Shown here piece after piece: positions 46,916 to 58,560 of a stretch of 64,000 nt of DNA (its first letter is position 1; every line of letters starts with the position of its first letter). The position numbers and the translations under genes were made by a program. The DNA is from Ephemerocybe angulata (lineage: Eukaryota > Basidiomycota > Agaricomycetes > Agaricales > Psathyrellaceae). Location: contig JAACJK010000004.1 of the NCBI GenBank assembly GCA_013368325.1, forward strand, positions 806,001-870,000, read 5' to 3'. The notes under the pieces are model-generated. The model did no database searches, was not told the DNA's origin, and saw only the letters and a program-made list of their open reading frames with translations.

Positions 46916-49900
46916 TCACGGCGCCGCCACCGCCGCCTGCGCTGGATGAGACGGTGGTAGAGGAGAAGTAGCCAAGGGACCACCAGCATTCGGCGACGAC
47001 AACTTCTGCTTTTCGAGCCACTCTTTCCTCTGCGCATCCCTCTTCTGCAGCCGCTGGAAGCACGTCTCCATCTCCCCCTTACTCCGGTACTTCCACAGGA
47101 AGTCTTCCGAGTTCGTGACGTAGAAGAGGCGGTACGTCCGCACGCAGATCTTGATCTCCAAATTGTCCTGGGAAGATACGTCTGGCTGCGTCTTCTTGAC
47201 GGATGCAGGGAGGTTTCTATAACACATGAATAGTCAGGGCCATTTGGACCAACCGAGACGATACCAGTTGACTTACCTCCTCAAGAACGGTGACTTCATC
47301 TTCGATGGACAGACACCCGACGTCGAATCAGCCTGGAAGGACATACATCAGCAAAACGGTATTTCAGTGAAACAGAGACGGATAATAGCTTACCGAAACA
47401 TACGACTCGATGTATGACTGCCACCGCCCAGTCAAAACCTCAGAATCGTCAAATCGTGAATCATCCTTCCCAATCAACTGAACAGTGATAGTTTTCGTGT
47501 CCGACAGCTACCCCAGCAACACAACCAATCAGAAACCGAAACGAAACAGAGAGCGAAAAAAGCAATCATAACGTACCCAATCTATCCGGAAGATGTTCTC
47601 ATCAGGACCCAGCACTTTCTCCGCATTCCTCCTCGTATTAATCTGGTCCTGCGTCGTCGGGGACACAAGCGCACGCTCCCTCTTCAGCCCCTCCAACAAA
47701 TCCTGAGACTTCACATCCAAAAACACAGCCTGAACCTGCTTAATGATAGCGCCGATCACCTTGTCAACTGTGAAGATCTTGTATGCATTCTGCAAGCGAG
47801 CAATCGCAATCAGTCCCATCACCCTCCGCCTAACAATAGTGGGAGGTAATTACGAACCTGAATGCCGAAGACCGCGCGCATCTGGTCCTCAAAGGCGAAC
47901 TGCTCGATCTCGTTATCAAAGAGCCGTTCGCACGTCTCTAGCAAGAACTCGTAATAGTGCTCTTTGCTCGGATTCGTAGCGTTGAGGATCGTTTGAGCAG
48001 AGGTGCTGGCCGTCGAGTGCCCGGGGTTGAGTCGCCGTCTCGGTTGCTCAGCGGCGATCTTGGCGCTCAGATCCTTGAAGACCATCAACCGTGCCACCAA
48101 CAGCTATACGAGTATAAGTTGCCTATAGGGTCGGAAAAATGGAGGGATGAGCTTACTTGAAGCAGCCGAATCAGGACATAAAACGTCGTGTTCGTAAAGA
48201 AAATGTATCTTCTCGGATTCCGCCTTGCCTCTCGAATGTTGTCAGCCAGCTCACCAACCGTCACGGCAGCCCTCATATCCTCGTCAATCAACGCAGGGGA
48301 CGCGGGTCGGGAGGTCGCCGGTGAGTCACCAGAGCCATTAGCCCTCGTCTTCCGACTCGACTTCGCCTGCTCGCTCTTCAACAACTTTTTCCGCAAGTCC
48401 CCTCCAGCCGCACCCAATAATGACGACGACGCCAACGCCGCCTGGGCGCCCTTCCGATAAAGCTGCGCCCCACGGACGTTCCCTTTCGAAGTCGACGCGG
48501 CATACAGAGAGAGAACATCCACATCGTCAACCACACTCCCATTGTCCACCTCGCTCCCCTCGCTCTCCCCGATATCCGGCACCGAGAACGCAGCATTAAA
48601 CACCACAGGGTCCATCGTGAAGAACAGCGGCACAAACGACCTCAACAAGCCCTCAATCCTCCTCCTCTCCGCAAAGTTGATCTGCGCCTGCGTCCGATCC
48701 AAGAACGAGAACGTCAACTTCATCGCATCCTGCAACACGGGTATATCGTCCATCACAAAGTCCAGCTGGTGGCGCGGCCTCGTCCTCGCAAACAGTGGGT
48801 CAATAAGCGACGCCCTCGCCGCCATCTGTTCCTCCCTTGCCGCCTCGATCTGGCTCACCAGCGCCTTCGTCGTGATCGCCTTCTTGTCCGCAGCCTTGAA
48901 CGTGATCGCCTGGTGGTCCAAGCTCTTTGCAAAATTCCGCGCATCCACCTCCCGCCACACCTTATTCCACTCCCTCTGCGCCCGCTTCCACTCCTCCTCC
49001 TTCAACTTCAGCCGCTGGAGCACTATGGGGATGGCGAGTGCCGGGGTATCCTGCATCGAGTGTATAACCTCCAACCCAGGTTCACGTCCGTATATCTTCT
49101 TAATCACACGCTGGTGGATCGCCTTCCAGGAGCCTCCCAGGTTCGGCTTAAGCTTGAAGCCCCCTCGCTCATCTACGTTCATCTGTGCGATCTTGTTATG
49201 AATCGGCTCGAGCATGGCAATCGTCCGTGTGATGGCTTCGATGTGGAAGTCATACTCGTGGCGCTCCTCCTCACTCCGGTGCAAGGCCTCTTCATAGATG
49301 TTCTTCTTGTGTGCGATGAAGCCCGAATCTTCACTCGTCCACGTAGGATGACACACCCAATCGTCGTTCAACACGGACCGGCACATTTCATCTCGGCCTG
49401 AACAAGGGACGTTCGCTTCCTAAAACGAAAATGAGCAAACAAAAGAAATAGCACCTGAATCTGACTCACCACAGCCGGAACCTTGCGGTAACTACCATAC
49501 TTCTCAAAGAGGTCAACCCGCCCAGGGCGCTCCTTCAGCGAAACCGTTTTCGGCTTCTGCAGCTCAGTAGACGACTGCTGAATGCCCAGCGCGTACTCCC
49601 GCTCCCTCCGATCATCCCAGCCCAAGATATCCTTCCACTGCTTGTACAGATCCGTATCTCCCAGGAAGTTCCTGCTCTCCTTCACAAGCCGTGCCGTATC
49701 GATATACTCTTGCGTGAAAAGGTTCACAAGCTTGAGAAACTCGTTGTACAGTTCGCGGTTGTCCAGGGCACGCTTGACGTGGTCGAAGAAGTTGCTGTCG
49801 TCATTCGGCAGGGAGGCAAGGGGAACTTGAGCTTGGGGAGGAACGCCTTGTGAAGGTCCGGCGACAATATGTCTCGGATTGTACGACACGGTGCCGTCGT

Positions 49901-51389
49901 GCTTCGATTTCTACAACAAGATGAGCATCGCCAAAAGACGAGTGGGAGCAACACACCTTGGAAGGGGGCACCGACCCCGTATTGCTTCTCAGCGCCAAAG
50001 CATCCTTCTCACGGTCGCGGTCCTTGTCGATGTGCTTGCGCTTGCGCTTCAAAGGGGCGTCCATCGTGGGCGTCGGCGGCTGCATGTCGAGCGCCCCTTG
50101 ATTCCGCCCAGGCATGAACACGCGGAAGTCGTTCGCCAAGTCAGGTGCATCTTTGAAAAGCCGCGAGATCTGGCGAGACACCTCCGCTTCGTCGATCGCC
50201 TCCGTTGCATGGTGATAGCGCGACAGGATGCCTAGGAACTGCCGATACGTCTCGACATCACAGCTCGCTTTGATTTTTTGCACATATTGCACGGCGGGTT
50301 CGATCGCTTGCCCAACAAGGTAGGTGCCTGGGTCTGAACCGATGAGTGTCAATAGTCGCAAAACGAGGCATTAGGGACAATCAAGCGTCCAATTACTCGT
50401 GGCACACGGAAATCCAGTTACATGCCCAGTTTGCGAGAGTGGACCATTCTGCCCGCCATGTTTGCCATCGCAAGTAACAACCGGTTTTCCATATACCACA
50501 GGAGATCGGACAGTGACTTGTCCGTGATGAAGAAAAGAGACTCACCGTAGTCCATCATAGGTTCTGGTCTTGGCGTCGGAGCGCCCTGCTTTGTCCACTG
50601 AGTCTGTCCTCGATTCGAGCCATTCTGCGTCGAGTGGATCGTCCCTTGCGGCGTGGTGACGGTGATCAAGTTCGAGTCGTACGCATCCATCGAGCACTCA
50701 ATGCGATACCCGTGCGGCAGGAAAGTGTTGAAACCCTGAATGAGCGCCGGGTGTCCATGGAAAAGTTGAGAAACGCGGTCAATGACGCCAGGAGTATCAA
50801 TCCTAACGCAAAAGGTCAACAAAACACAAAGAAAGCATCGAAAGCCCACGCACTGCTCGTTCTTAAACTCCTTCATAATGTCCAAAAACTGGTTATAGAC
50901 GTCAGGCTGATCCGCAAACTGGATCTTGACCTCGTCCAGGTACGTGAGGGCATCCGTGACATTCAGCGGGCGATCATGCGGCTCTGCGGCATCCTGCATG
51001 GGCACAGGCGACTGTCTCCTCGACTTGGGCAGCGGCGGCTTGCCCCGCGGGGGCTCGTCGACGGACATGGGCGTTGCACGGTGCGACGCAGTCGGTGTCG
51101 CCGGGGCCGTGCCAGCACCCGCACCAGCACCAGGCTTGGGCGAGGACGCCCTCGAGCTCTCCTCGGCCCTCAACAGCTTTTCGAGATCCACAGGTGGCGT
51201 TTTGCCCCGCTCGTGCGAGATTTTAGGCGGGTCTTCTGGTAAGGGGTGGGATGCGGGCGTATCCACGGGGGGTTCGTTGTTCTGTGGCGTAGGGGCGGCG
51301 GCCGCGGGCTCGACTTCGACTTTGGTCGCTATGGGTGGCGGCGGCGAGGCTGGTTTGGACGACGACGGGACGGGCTGGTCAACGTCCAT
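46916..51389 (-). CDS. SIN3: SIN3 transcriptional corepressor
   Basis: A multi-exon scaffold of the Rpd3/HDAC complex in the nucleus. The start at 51389 ([13 protein letters not shown]) opens a Pro/Ala-rich leader. PAH1 ([20 protein letters not shown]) is at about residue 145; PAH2 ([20 protein letters not shown]) and PAH3 ([20 protein letters not shown]) follow near 50330 and 49780. The HDAC-interacting region runs [20 protein letters not shown], then [20 protein letters not shown], at 48085-49386. The conserved C-terminal Sin3a_C part reaches the stop at 46916. The PAH order and the HDAC-interaction segment make the identity secure. An upstream in-frame ATG at 51527 would add 46 residues and is less likely. 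The C-terminal exons after 48085 were located but not fully spliced. Confidence 0.94.
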
Positions 51390-51581
51390 GACGATGGGCA
51401 AGGCGTGAAGGCAAGATGGCAGCGGCTGCTGACGAGCCGGTGCTAGGTCTGTGCGCCGATCAATCTTTCGGCACGAATAGGCGCCGGGCACGTGGTTCTT
51501 CAATTGTTGGGTCATGTGGGTCCACACGCTTTGTACACGAAAGGTCTACAAACAAAGGCTTTCTACCTTAGACGGAAAGCG
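51390..51581. other. Short gap between the dehydrogenase stop and SIN3 start
   Basis: 192 bp holding the SIN3 promoter and 5' UTR plus the dehydrogenase 3' UTR. The left edge of the tandem duplication (51591) lies just to the right. Confidence 0.5.
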
Positions 51582-53071
51582 TCAAAGATTTAAAGCACAA
51601 GGCATAGGCTCCCCAAGAGCGGCTGCGAGAGCGTTATTCGCAGCCAACGAAGCCATGTCTACCCTCGTCTCGTTCGTCGCACTCCCAATATGAGGCAGAA
51701 TCACACATCTACATTTATCCCGTCAGAAAATCCCTCCAGCAGATAAACTCAGTGATGAAGGTAGTTTACCTGGGTTCGCGCACCAACGGATGATCTGCAG
51801 GGATATTAGGCTCTCCTTCGACCACGTCCAGCCCAGCAGCCCAAATCCCACCCTCCTTCAACACTCTAGCCAAAGCATCCGAATCCACGAGCGTCCCACG
51901 GCTAGCGTTCACCAGCACACTCGTCTTCTTCATCCTGCGCAGGAACTCCTCGTTGACAACATGGTACGTCGACGGGCTCCCAGGTGCGAGGACAAACACA
52001 ACATCGCTCTCCGACGCCACAGTATCCAGGTCTACCCTTCTAACCGATGCCAACCCCAGACGATCAGCCAGCTCCTTGTCGCTGTCATCGCTCGAGCCTT
52101 GTCTCGTTGAGTTGGGATTGGCGCCGTAGATGCAGCGGGTAAAGCCAAAAGGGACCAGTCTCGCCAAGGTAGCCTTGGCTATACGCCCAAAGCCGATGAA
52201 CCCTGCTGTGCGTTGCCTCGAGGGGCTGGGGGCACTAAGTTGGGGGCCGCAGAAGAGGAACGGGGCCCAGCTAAACTGTGGCCACTGAACGACGGGTGAG
52301 TTTCTAAACTGGAGAGATGCCAGATAAATTAGCCTACATTTCCTTCATTAACAAGTGCAGCAGTCTGCTTCGCGTTGCGCCCCGCCATTAGTGCGAGCAT
52401 GATGCAGACATCAGCGACTAGAAGACGGTGTGAGTATGGCTAAGTACCTGAAAGGCCTATATTACCTGCTTCAGTCAGGACATCGGGGGTGTATCCCAAT
52501 GCGATTGATCGCTTGGCGAGCTCCTTGACATCGACATGCTCTGTAGCGACTATGAGATCGGACCCAGTACATCCAGTACTGCTTACCGTAGCCGACCGAC
52601 ATCGTCGAAACCGCACGCAAACCCGGGCCCGCTGGAAGTAAATGTCACCTCCGAATCATTGAGAGCCATCTCAACCAATAACCTACCAGCATCGAGAACC
52701 TCCGCGTCGATCTGTAGCAGTCAGCCTCTGATCTACCCAGACGCATAAGGCATGTCGCCTACCTTATCAGAGACCATGATCACTAGCGCAGCAGCCCCTG
52801 TCGCGTTCCGCAGGAGCCATTCCCTGTCACAGGCCCGATCTTCTGGCCACACCACAAGCTGCGACAGCCGCAGTTAGCTAAGGTGAAGTGTATGTGGCGA
52901 TCGCGTGCACCGCTTACGTCGATCTCTGTTCGACCTTCGAGGATTGGCATGACATCGGGGCCAAGGTTCCGAGTCACCACGATCTTGTGTTTCAATCTGA
53001 GATGGGACTCGATTGATTGTGTATTGGGAAGTCCATCCGGCAGTTAGCACTTACGTTGAGCTTTGTGACAT
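51582..53071 (-). CDS. D-isomer-specific 2-hydroxyacid dehydrogenase (glyoxylate/hydroxypyruvate reductase-like), intact copy
   Basis: A multi-exon gene starting ATG at 53071 (17-nt first exon MSQSST, then [20 protein letters not shown] from 52996). The NAD(P)-binding glycine motif reads [20 protein letters not shown]. The catalytic set follows: Arg in [15 protein letters not shown], Asp/Glu in [19 protein letters not shown], and the His in [14 protein letters not shown]. These define the GRHPR-like 2-hydroxyacid dehydrogenases, which reduce glyoxylate or hydroxypyruvate with NAD(P)H in the cytosol or organelles. The last exon ends EPMPCALNL then stop at 51582. The frame is intact at the site where the tandem copy has a deletion. 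Exons between 52996 and 52200 are short, with introns of about 50-60 bp. Confidence 0.88.
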
Positions 53072-54586
53072 GTTCTGAGACGTTGGTGTTGGGTCGGAAT
53101 GAGAGAGAGCGGGTGGTAAGTAGATCCCAGTGGCTGCATCAAAAGAATGCAAAAAGAATTCGAATTAGGCAACTCCCAAGACGCCCTCAGAATCAGCCCG
53201 CTATAGTGACACGATTCCTCGCAATATTAAACCCTTTTCCGCATGTTGTAAAGTATATGTCTCTCCATAGGTTCTGCTGCTCGTGCATACGAAGCTGAGG
53301 AACGAAAGCCCACAAAAGTCCAGCACCCAGATGGCAGATAACATTTCCTAAACCGTGAGTGTGGAGTTAGCACGTGGCTGTGCCCCTATGTTATCTGCCA
53401 TCCGCTCTCCTAGGGCTCGCTCATGAGGAATGGAGGTCTAATCTTCCCAAGGGAAGCTAAACAGATGGTCAAGAACACAATCACAGGACACTGGGATGCA
53501 CAATGACCCAGTGGTGCCAGCAGGAGTACCTTATTCCCTCGAAACGCGGCGGCGGGCCGCTCGCGATCGCAGTTCCATATCGGGAATGGCGTCGCGCCCA
53601 CGGTCACTCACGAGAAATCCAAGCGGCTCGTGCAGTGCCCCCAAAAGAGCTCTCATAGTCCCCATTTCAACACAATAACTAGCTGCACTCACAATAGATA
53701 TCTGACTCTAGTCTGACACGTCTTGAATAAACGAGGCGGCATGAATGGTGCTGCCCGCAAGAAACACCCCCGCGTCATTTGGGGACGCGTTTGCTATGGC
53801 TTGTTTGTCGTTCACGTGGAGGTGGGTCTCGTCGCCACCGGGCCTGCACCGAGCGACTTGAACCGCAGCGCCATCGACCGCACACCAGCCACCATGGCCT
53901 CGAATATACCCGTGCGACTCACCCCCTCGCAAGCCCAAGGCATGTCCCTGCAGCCTGCAGCGCATCAACGCACCTGGCCCCAACCGCTCTGATTGGCTCT
54001 CGCGATCAGTCGCGCCCGCTCGATCCTCCCTCTTGTCCGCTTTTCGGGCACTCTTCGATCATCTCGAACGCCTCCAACCCTGCATTTTGGCACGATCCGC
54101 CACCACTCGGCCCATGCTCTATCCCTCTCGCGCCCCTCTCGTCCTCCCGTCTCCCGTGCATAGATCGCACTCTCCCGTTCTGGGTTGGCCAACCCCATCG
54201 ACCACTGCGCATCCTACTCCGTGGGTCGCAGGTCCTCGGAAACTCTGGCTCTGGCTCGCAACAACACGACGACGCACCGCATCTGTTGCCGCCAGGTTCA
54301 ACAGGTGAGTACACATTCCGTGGATGCGTCAGAGCTGCATTGACATACCACTAGGAAACGCGAAATGTATGCAAGACGTACTCGAATATTCGGGAATCGC
54401 GATTCTTTACTGCTGTGCGATCTTGAGGTGGGTTGCAGTTGCATTCAACTCGATGTCATTGATTCTTAGCCATTCTTCGACTTCAAGGTCTCCGGTCTGC
54501 GCTTCCCGAGTCGATGTGACCAACACCGCGACGATAGGAGCGCACACAACACCGCGTTCTCAGCCTCAAAGCCCTGCGAAGGAACA
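53072..54586. other. Region between dehydrogenase 1 and the modular gene 3' end
   Basis: About 1.5 kb, repeated at 62200-63539. The left 240 bp is the dehydrogenase promoter. The remainder is nearly identical between units and contains long but mutually overlapping frames on both strands. A minus-strand intron homologous to those of the modular gene (GTATGTCAAT start, CGGCAACAG end, about 54290-54355) suggests a further decayed module here. No complete gene could be read. Confidence 0.45.
53330..53402. repeat. Inverted repeat, 14-bp arms
   Basis: GATGGCAGATAACA at 53330-53343 and its reverse complement TGTTATCTGCCATC at 53389-53402, with a 45-bp loop. The same structure is at 62464-62536. 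It sits exactly where the two tandem units change from diverged to nearly identical. Confidence 0.8.
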
Positions 54587-55766
54587 TCACGACAGCAAGC
54601 GACGCAGACTGTCACCGCCGAAAACTTGGACCAACGAATCCGCATCCGACAACCCTCTCAATGCATCGCGAACCGGCCACGGATCTGCGCGACACAGGTC
54701 AGTAAGCCGACCTCTACGACATCAGGCGACGTGCTCACACCTGAAACTCAAAGTTCACAGGCCGTCGCATTCACCACCCCGCAACAACTTCGATCGCTCA
54801 GCAACTTGCAATGGCACGGGCCTGTCGACAACCGAGACGAGCTTTTGGGAGTCGGTCAGCATTCCGGCACACATGTCAATCGCAGCACCCACCTTTTGGC
54901 CAAATACCTCATTCGCAACCTCGAAGTCATCGGCAATGGGAATATCGACAGACCGCCGAGAGACGGCAACGGAAGAACCCCGTGTTGCCAGTGGCTGTCG
55001 CAACAGGGTCTGCAACGAATCGACACCACAACAATACCCCCGATCCGAAAGCAGCGTGCACCAGCCCCTGTTGCGCACAACACAGGTGAGTAAAGTGGAC
55101 CTCACACACCGAACGACGTGCTCACATTCTCGTAGCCCCGGCTTCAAGTCTGCAAGCCGTCGCACTCACCTTCCCACAACGGCTGCAAATCCGTGACCCC
55201 AGACGACGACGACGACAGAGGCCAACCGACGACGGAAACGAGAGTCCTCGACGCAGGGGTCCACGACGCTGAAATGCGAAACGCCGGCACTCTCGAGCCA
55301 GCCCTGGGTTCGCGACACAAGCAACGCACCCACCTCCCGACCAGAGACTGCATTCCCAACCTCGAAATCATCAGCAAGGCGAACATAACCCGGACCTACC
55401 AACCGACAACTGGGAGACGTCGACGGGAAGCTGTGCCAGGGGAACGCTCGCTTGTGCGACGATTCAGAAGTCACCATTCGCGTTGTCGTTGAGACAGCTC
55501 CCGCCCTCGATGCATTCGAAAGCGACGGCGCATGCGCTGGAGGTGCACGACACAGGTTAGTAAGTTGGGCTACCCAACGGAAGGCATGCTCACGTTTTCG
55601 TAGGCTCGACCCTCATAGATCCCAAGCCGCCACCCTCATCGACTTCGATCGCAAGGCTACAAATCACTCAGCGATGCCAATACGGATGGCGATGACACCG
55701 GCCAATCGGCGACCAAGACGAGAATCATCGGCGGAGGGCAAAGACGTGAAGATCTGACGCTCCGAG
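54587..55766 (-). CDS. Orphan gene made of repeated exon-intron modules, unit 1 copy (truncated by frameshifts)
   Basis: Three exons join in frame on the minus strand: 55536-55170, 55067-54775 and 54684-54587. Introns are about 100 and 90 bp with TTACTNAC branch points and near-identical acceptor regions (TTACTCACCTGTGTTGTG). The first two exons are diverged repeats of each other: LADDFEVGNAVSGREVGA against IADDFEVANEVFGQKVGA, followed by a shared hydrophobic SVV segment; the third keeps GFEAENAVLCALP-like remnants in unit 2. An upstream segment at 55766 to about 55690 (LPSADDSRLGRRLA) resembles the end of the first module and is probably a further exon. The start codon was not located. This copy stops early at 54587 because it lacks three single bases present in the unit 2 copy. 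I recognise no family. Confidence 0.4.
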
Positions 55767-56544
55767 CTGTGATGTTAGCCTAGGTCAGTACCGTTCATAT
55801 GATCTATCCTGGGTGCAATGTACTCACAATGCTATAGATCTCTGAGTTGACGAAGGAACGGTGCGTGGGCAGCGTCGTTTCGTTGGCGGGCACTGGTCAA
55901 TAGGCAGACAACTCAGCCATTCGAAATCCGTTACCGTCGCCAATCACTTACCTGCACGTATTGACGCTCGCGAGTGTACTGTGGCGGTCGGTTTGGTTGA
56001 AGGGCTGTGGAATCAGGTACAAGGTCAGTCTGACATTCTGTTGTTCAAGGGAGTTATCGACACTCACATTTGCGTCGTGGCGTAGCATCGACGAGTCACG
56101 ACCCATAGGCGGGATGCGAGGCGCATAATGATTCTGGTTGTAGGGGATTGGTGGTGAGTATAGCGTGTTGTGAAAGGGTAGACGGGAGACGATAGATTAT
56201 CTTACTAACTGTGTCATGGGCACGCGATGGAGGGCGTTTGGGTGTGGAGGAAGGAACCGTTGGTAGATCGAGAAGAGAAGTCAGTAAATGGTAGAGCAAT
56301 GTAATAGTAGTAGCATACCTTTGAATAAACTTTTCATTCTTTTCAATCATCGTCGTCGCAGCATATATTCTGTTTACTCAGATTAGACTGTGTGGTGTCT
56401 GAGAGGGCGAGAATTGACCTTGGGTGTATGGTATCAAACGGCGTGCAGCGACCTGTCAAGTCTATCATCGTAGATATAAGGACATCGTCAGTTTCGATTT
56501 AAAAAGCATAGAGAAGACAATTTACTGACCTGGACATTAGCCAT
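55725..56544 (-). CDS. Spliced minus-strand transcription unit, possible small mitochondrial protein
   Basis: The sequence shows a consistent run of short introns. A TATA-like box (GTATAAAGG, about 56820) and a CT-rich leader precede ATG 56544 (MANVQ). One reading starts instead at ATG 56126 and splices 56126-56068, 56004-55952, 55892-55828 and 55766-55725 into a closed 72-aa frame beginning MRLASRLWVVTRRCYATTQ. That start resembles a mitochondrial presequence (basic, Arg/Ser/Ala-rich, no acids). A second reading from 56544 uses other frames of the same exons. Both are frame-consistent and I cannot choose. No family is recognised. Expression data would be needed to settle the structure. Confidence 0.3.
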
Positions 56545-58560
56545 GGTATAGGGGTTCAAGTTGCTGCCAATGCTACGGGGACCGAGGGTGGATGATAAGC
56601 TCTAAGCGGCAGCGAGTCAACGTTGTAGTGACTTACCAGCCAGTCAGCGACAACGACGAAGCCAATGCGGGCTAGACGCGCAACACAGCACTATCGGAGG
56701 ATCAGGAATCCCTCGGATGAGTGGTCTGAGTAGATGTGTAAAGAAAGCGGAAGAGGGGAAGAATGGAATGGGATGGGATGAGAGGGATGGGGAACTCAAG
56801 CCCACGCACACCCTGCCTTTATACACTTTCACCCCGCATATCGGAGATCGTGCCAAGCACCAGATCTCGCGCCATGCCAGCACCAGCGTAGCCCAGAACC
56901 AGTGGAGTACGTATTTAGACTTTGGGCTCGGTCTTCGGAAAGGCCGCAAGCGCGTACGGCGCGCATTCTCCCTTCTCCCTGCGCCGTTTGTGCTCATTGA
57001 AACGAAGAAATTTTCGCTGTTCGGATGGGATGACAGCCAGCGCCCATCTTAGGTGTCTGATGGCAGGTAAGCGAGGCACTTGGCGTGCGGGTAGGTAGGG
57101 AAACGGGTGGTTTGGGCATGCATTTCGGATGTACGGGTATGAGGAGGAGTGGGTTGTCTCCGAGATGATGTGTTGAATGGGATCGAGTGTGGGGCCAACT
57201 TTGGGGGGTAGAAGGTGCATACTCAGTGGTATCTAGTGAGCATTTGGAGCTGTCTTATTGGGGTATGCCTCGCTAGTCTTCAAACACAGTGTTATCTACC
57301 TGAAAGCGCATTTGAACAGATGCGCCGTTTCTTGAGATATTTCAACTCGATAACTTGGATGACTATACCCATATCCGCAAAAACAGCTTTATACTTTCTA
57401 ATCATGCTACATCTTTTATGTACAGGCTTCCTTTATGCTCCAAACAGCCGACATTCGTCCTGCTCGTCCTGTACCTCCCCTGCGCGCCCCCGCACCAATC
57501 TCCCCGCAAACCCAACTGCAAATCGGCCCCAAATCTTCCAACAGAACTATTACGTACCATTAGCTAACTCAAGCTAGTTCATACATGTCCGTGTGTAGGA
57601 TAACGCCTGTTTCGTTGCGTATTCCGCCGAATGGTGCTGCGAGGACGTGGTGCGGAGATCTCACCTTCTCCGAGCCATTTAGGCCTCGCGTATGCTCTGG
57701 AGTGAACTCTATCCACTGGTATGTAGTACAGGTCAGATAATATGGTGAGCGATAGACCACATACGCTGCGCTGACAGTGTGGAATCCGCCTCGATTGCGA
57801 GGCGCCAATTTAAGCGCCCGTTCACGCGCGCGCCGCCTTTGCCCAATCGCGTCCGGAAAGCGAGATTTCTTGCTCTAAAAGCGTATATTTCAGTCTATAT
57901 GTAACTTATACATTATGTAGGCTACTATCGGATGTTCTCACATCTCTCAGACGTTGGGAAAACGCGGCAGTCGCAATAAAGTGGTCCGGAGCTAACCTCT
58001 TCAGCTTGGACCTTACGCGACGCCATTGCGTGAGCCGGCACAACGCGCGGGTTGTGGGTAATATACTCTCTGTTGGTCCAGGCTGTACACGGGTACCTTG
58101 GCGGCGAAGGTTTGATTGGGACCGTTTGGTTAACGGTTGGTTACGAGACAGGCTCGGATAGCCCGGCGGCGGGCTTACACTCTTTGGCAACCGAGCTCGT
58201 ATTCTCAGCGACCCGACTGCACACTTCGGCCTGTCTATCAAGTACAGTGGTTACAAGCCTCAAGGCTTCTGGAGGGCTCTCGCTGATACTCGGGCTTTAA
58301 TGAGAAGATGCCGGATAGGAAAATTCAAATGAAAATCGGCTGCGAGGCTTCTGTCAATATTCACCGCCGCCCATGATCTTCGCGCAATGTACGTACCTTA
58401 TCATTTGCCCCCAGTGTACATAAACCCTTCCACCCGATGCACTGGACCATTGGTGTGGCTTGGTTGCTGGCTGCCAGTGCAATCGCTGATGCTGTCACAA
58501 ATTCAGTTAGGATCGGTGAATTGGGATAGGATGGGCGACGTACCGTAGCCTTCGCTCTCT
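56545..58560. other. Intergenic, low gene content
   Basis: About 2 kb. Its left part contains the candidate TATA box and leader for the minus-strand unit ending at 55725. A GTG-initiated plus frame (57215-57577) and other short frames show no family features. No gene is supported in 57050-58560. Confidence 0.5.

Noticed and set aside
51790..52110. 106-codon frame present in both tandem units on the plus strand
   Set aside because: Conserved only because it is opposite a conserved dehydrogenase exon; catalytic motifs are on the minus strand.
53708..54316. Gene on either strand in the near-identical part of the tandem units
   Set aside because: Frames of about 90-190 codons exist on both strands, but a one-base difference between units (near 54127/63257) breaks them differently and none shows a family signature.
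54324..55757. Plus-strand gene in the module region with GT..AG introns ending CACAG/CGTAG
   Set aside because: At first the repeated plus-strand donors (CACAG then GTNAGTA) looked real. The minus strand gives introns with TTACTNAC branch points and exons that join in frame, and the repeats align as protein only in the minus frame. The plus signals are the reverse of the branch-point motif.
57215..57577. 120-codon plus frame with a hydrophobic stretch
   Set aside because: Starts with GTG, no splice partners, no homology recognised; isolated in non-coding sequence.
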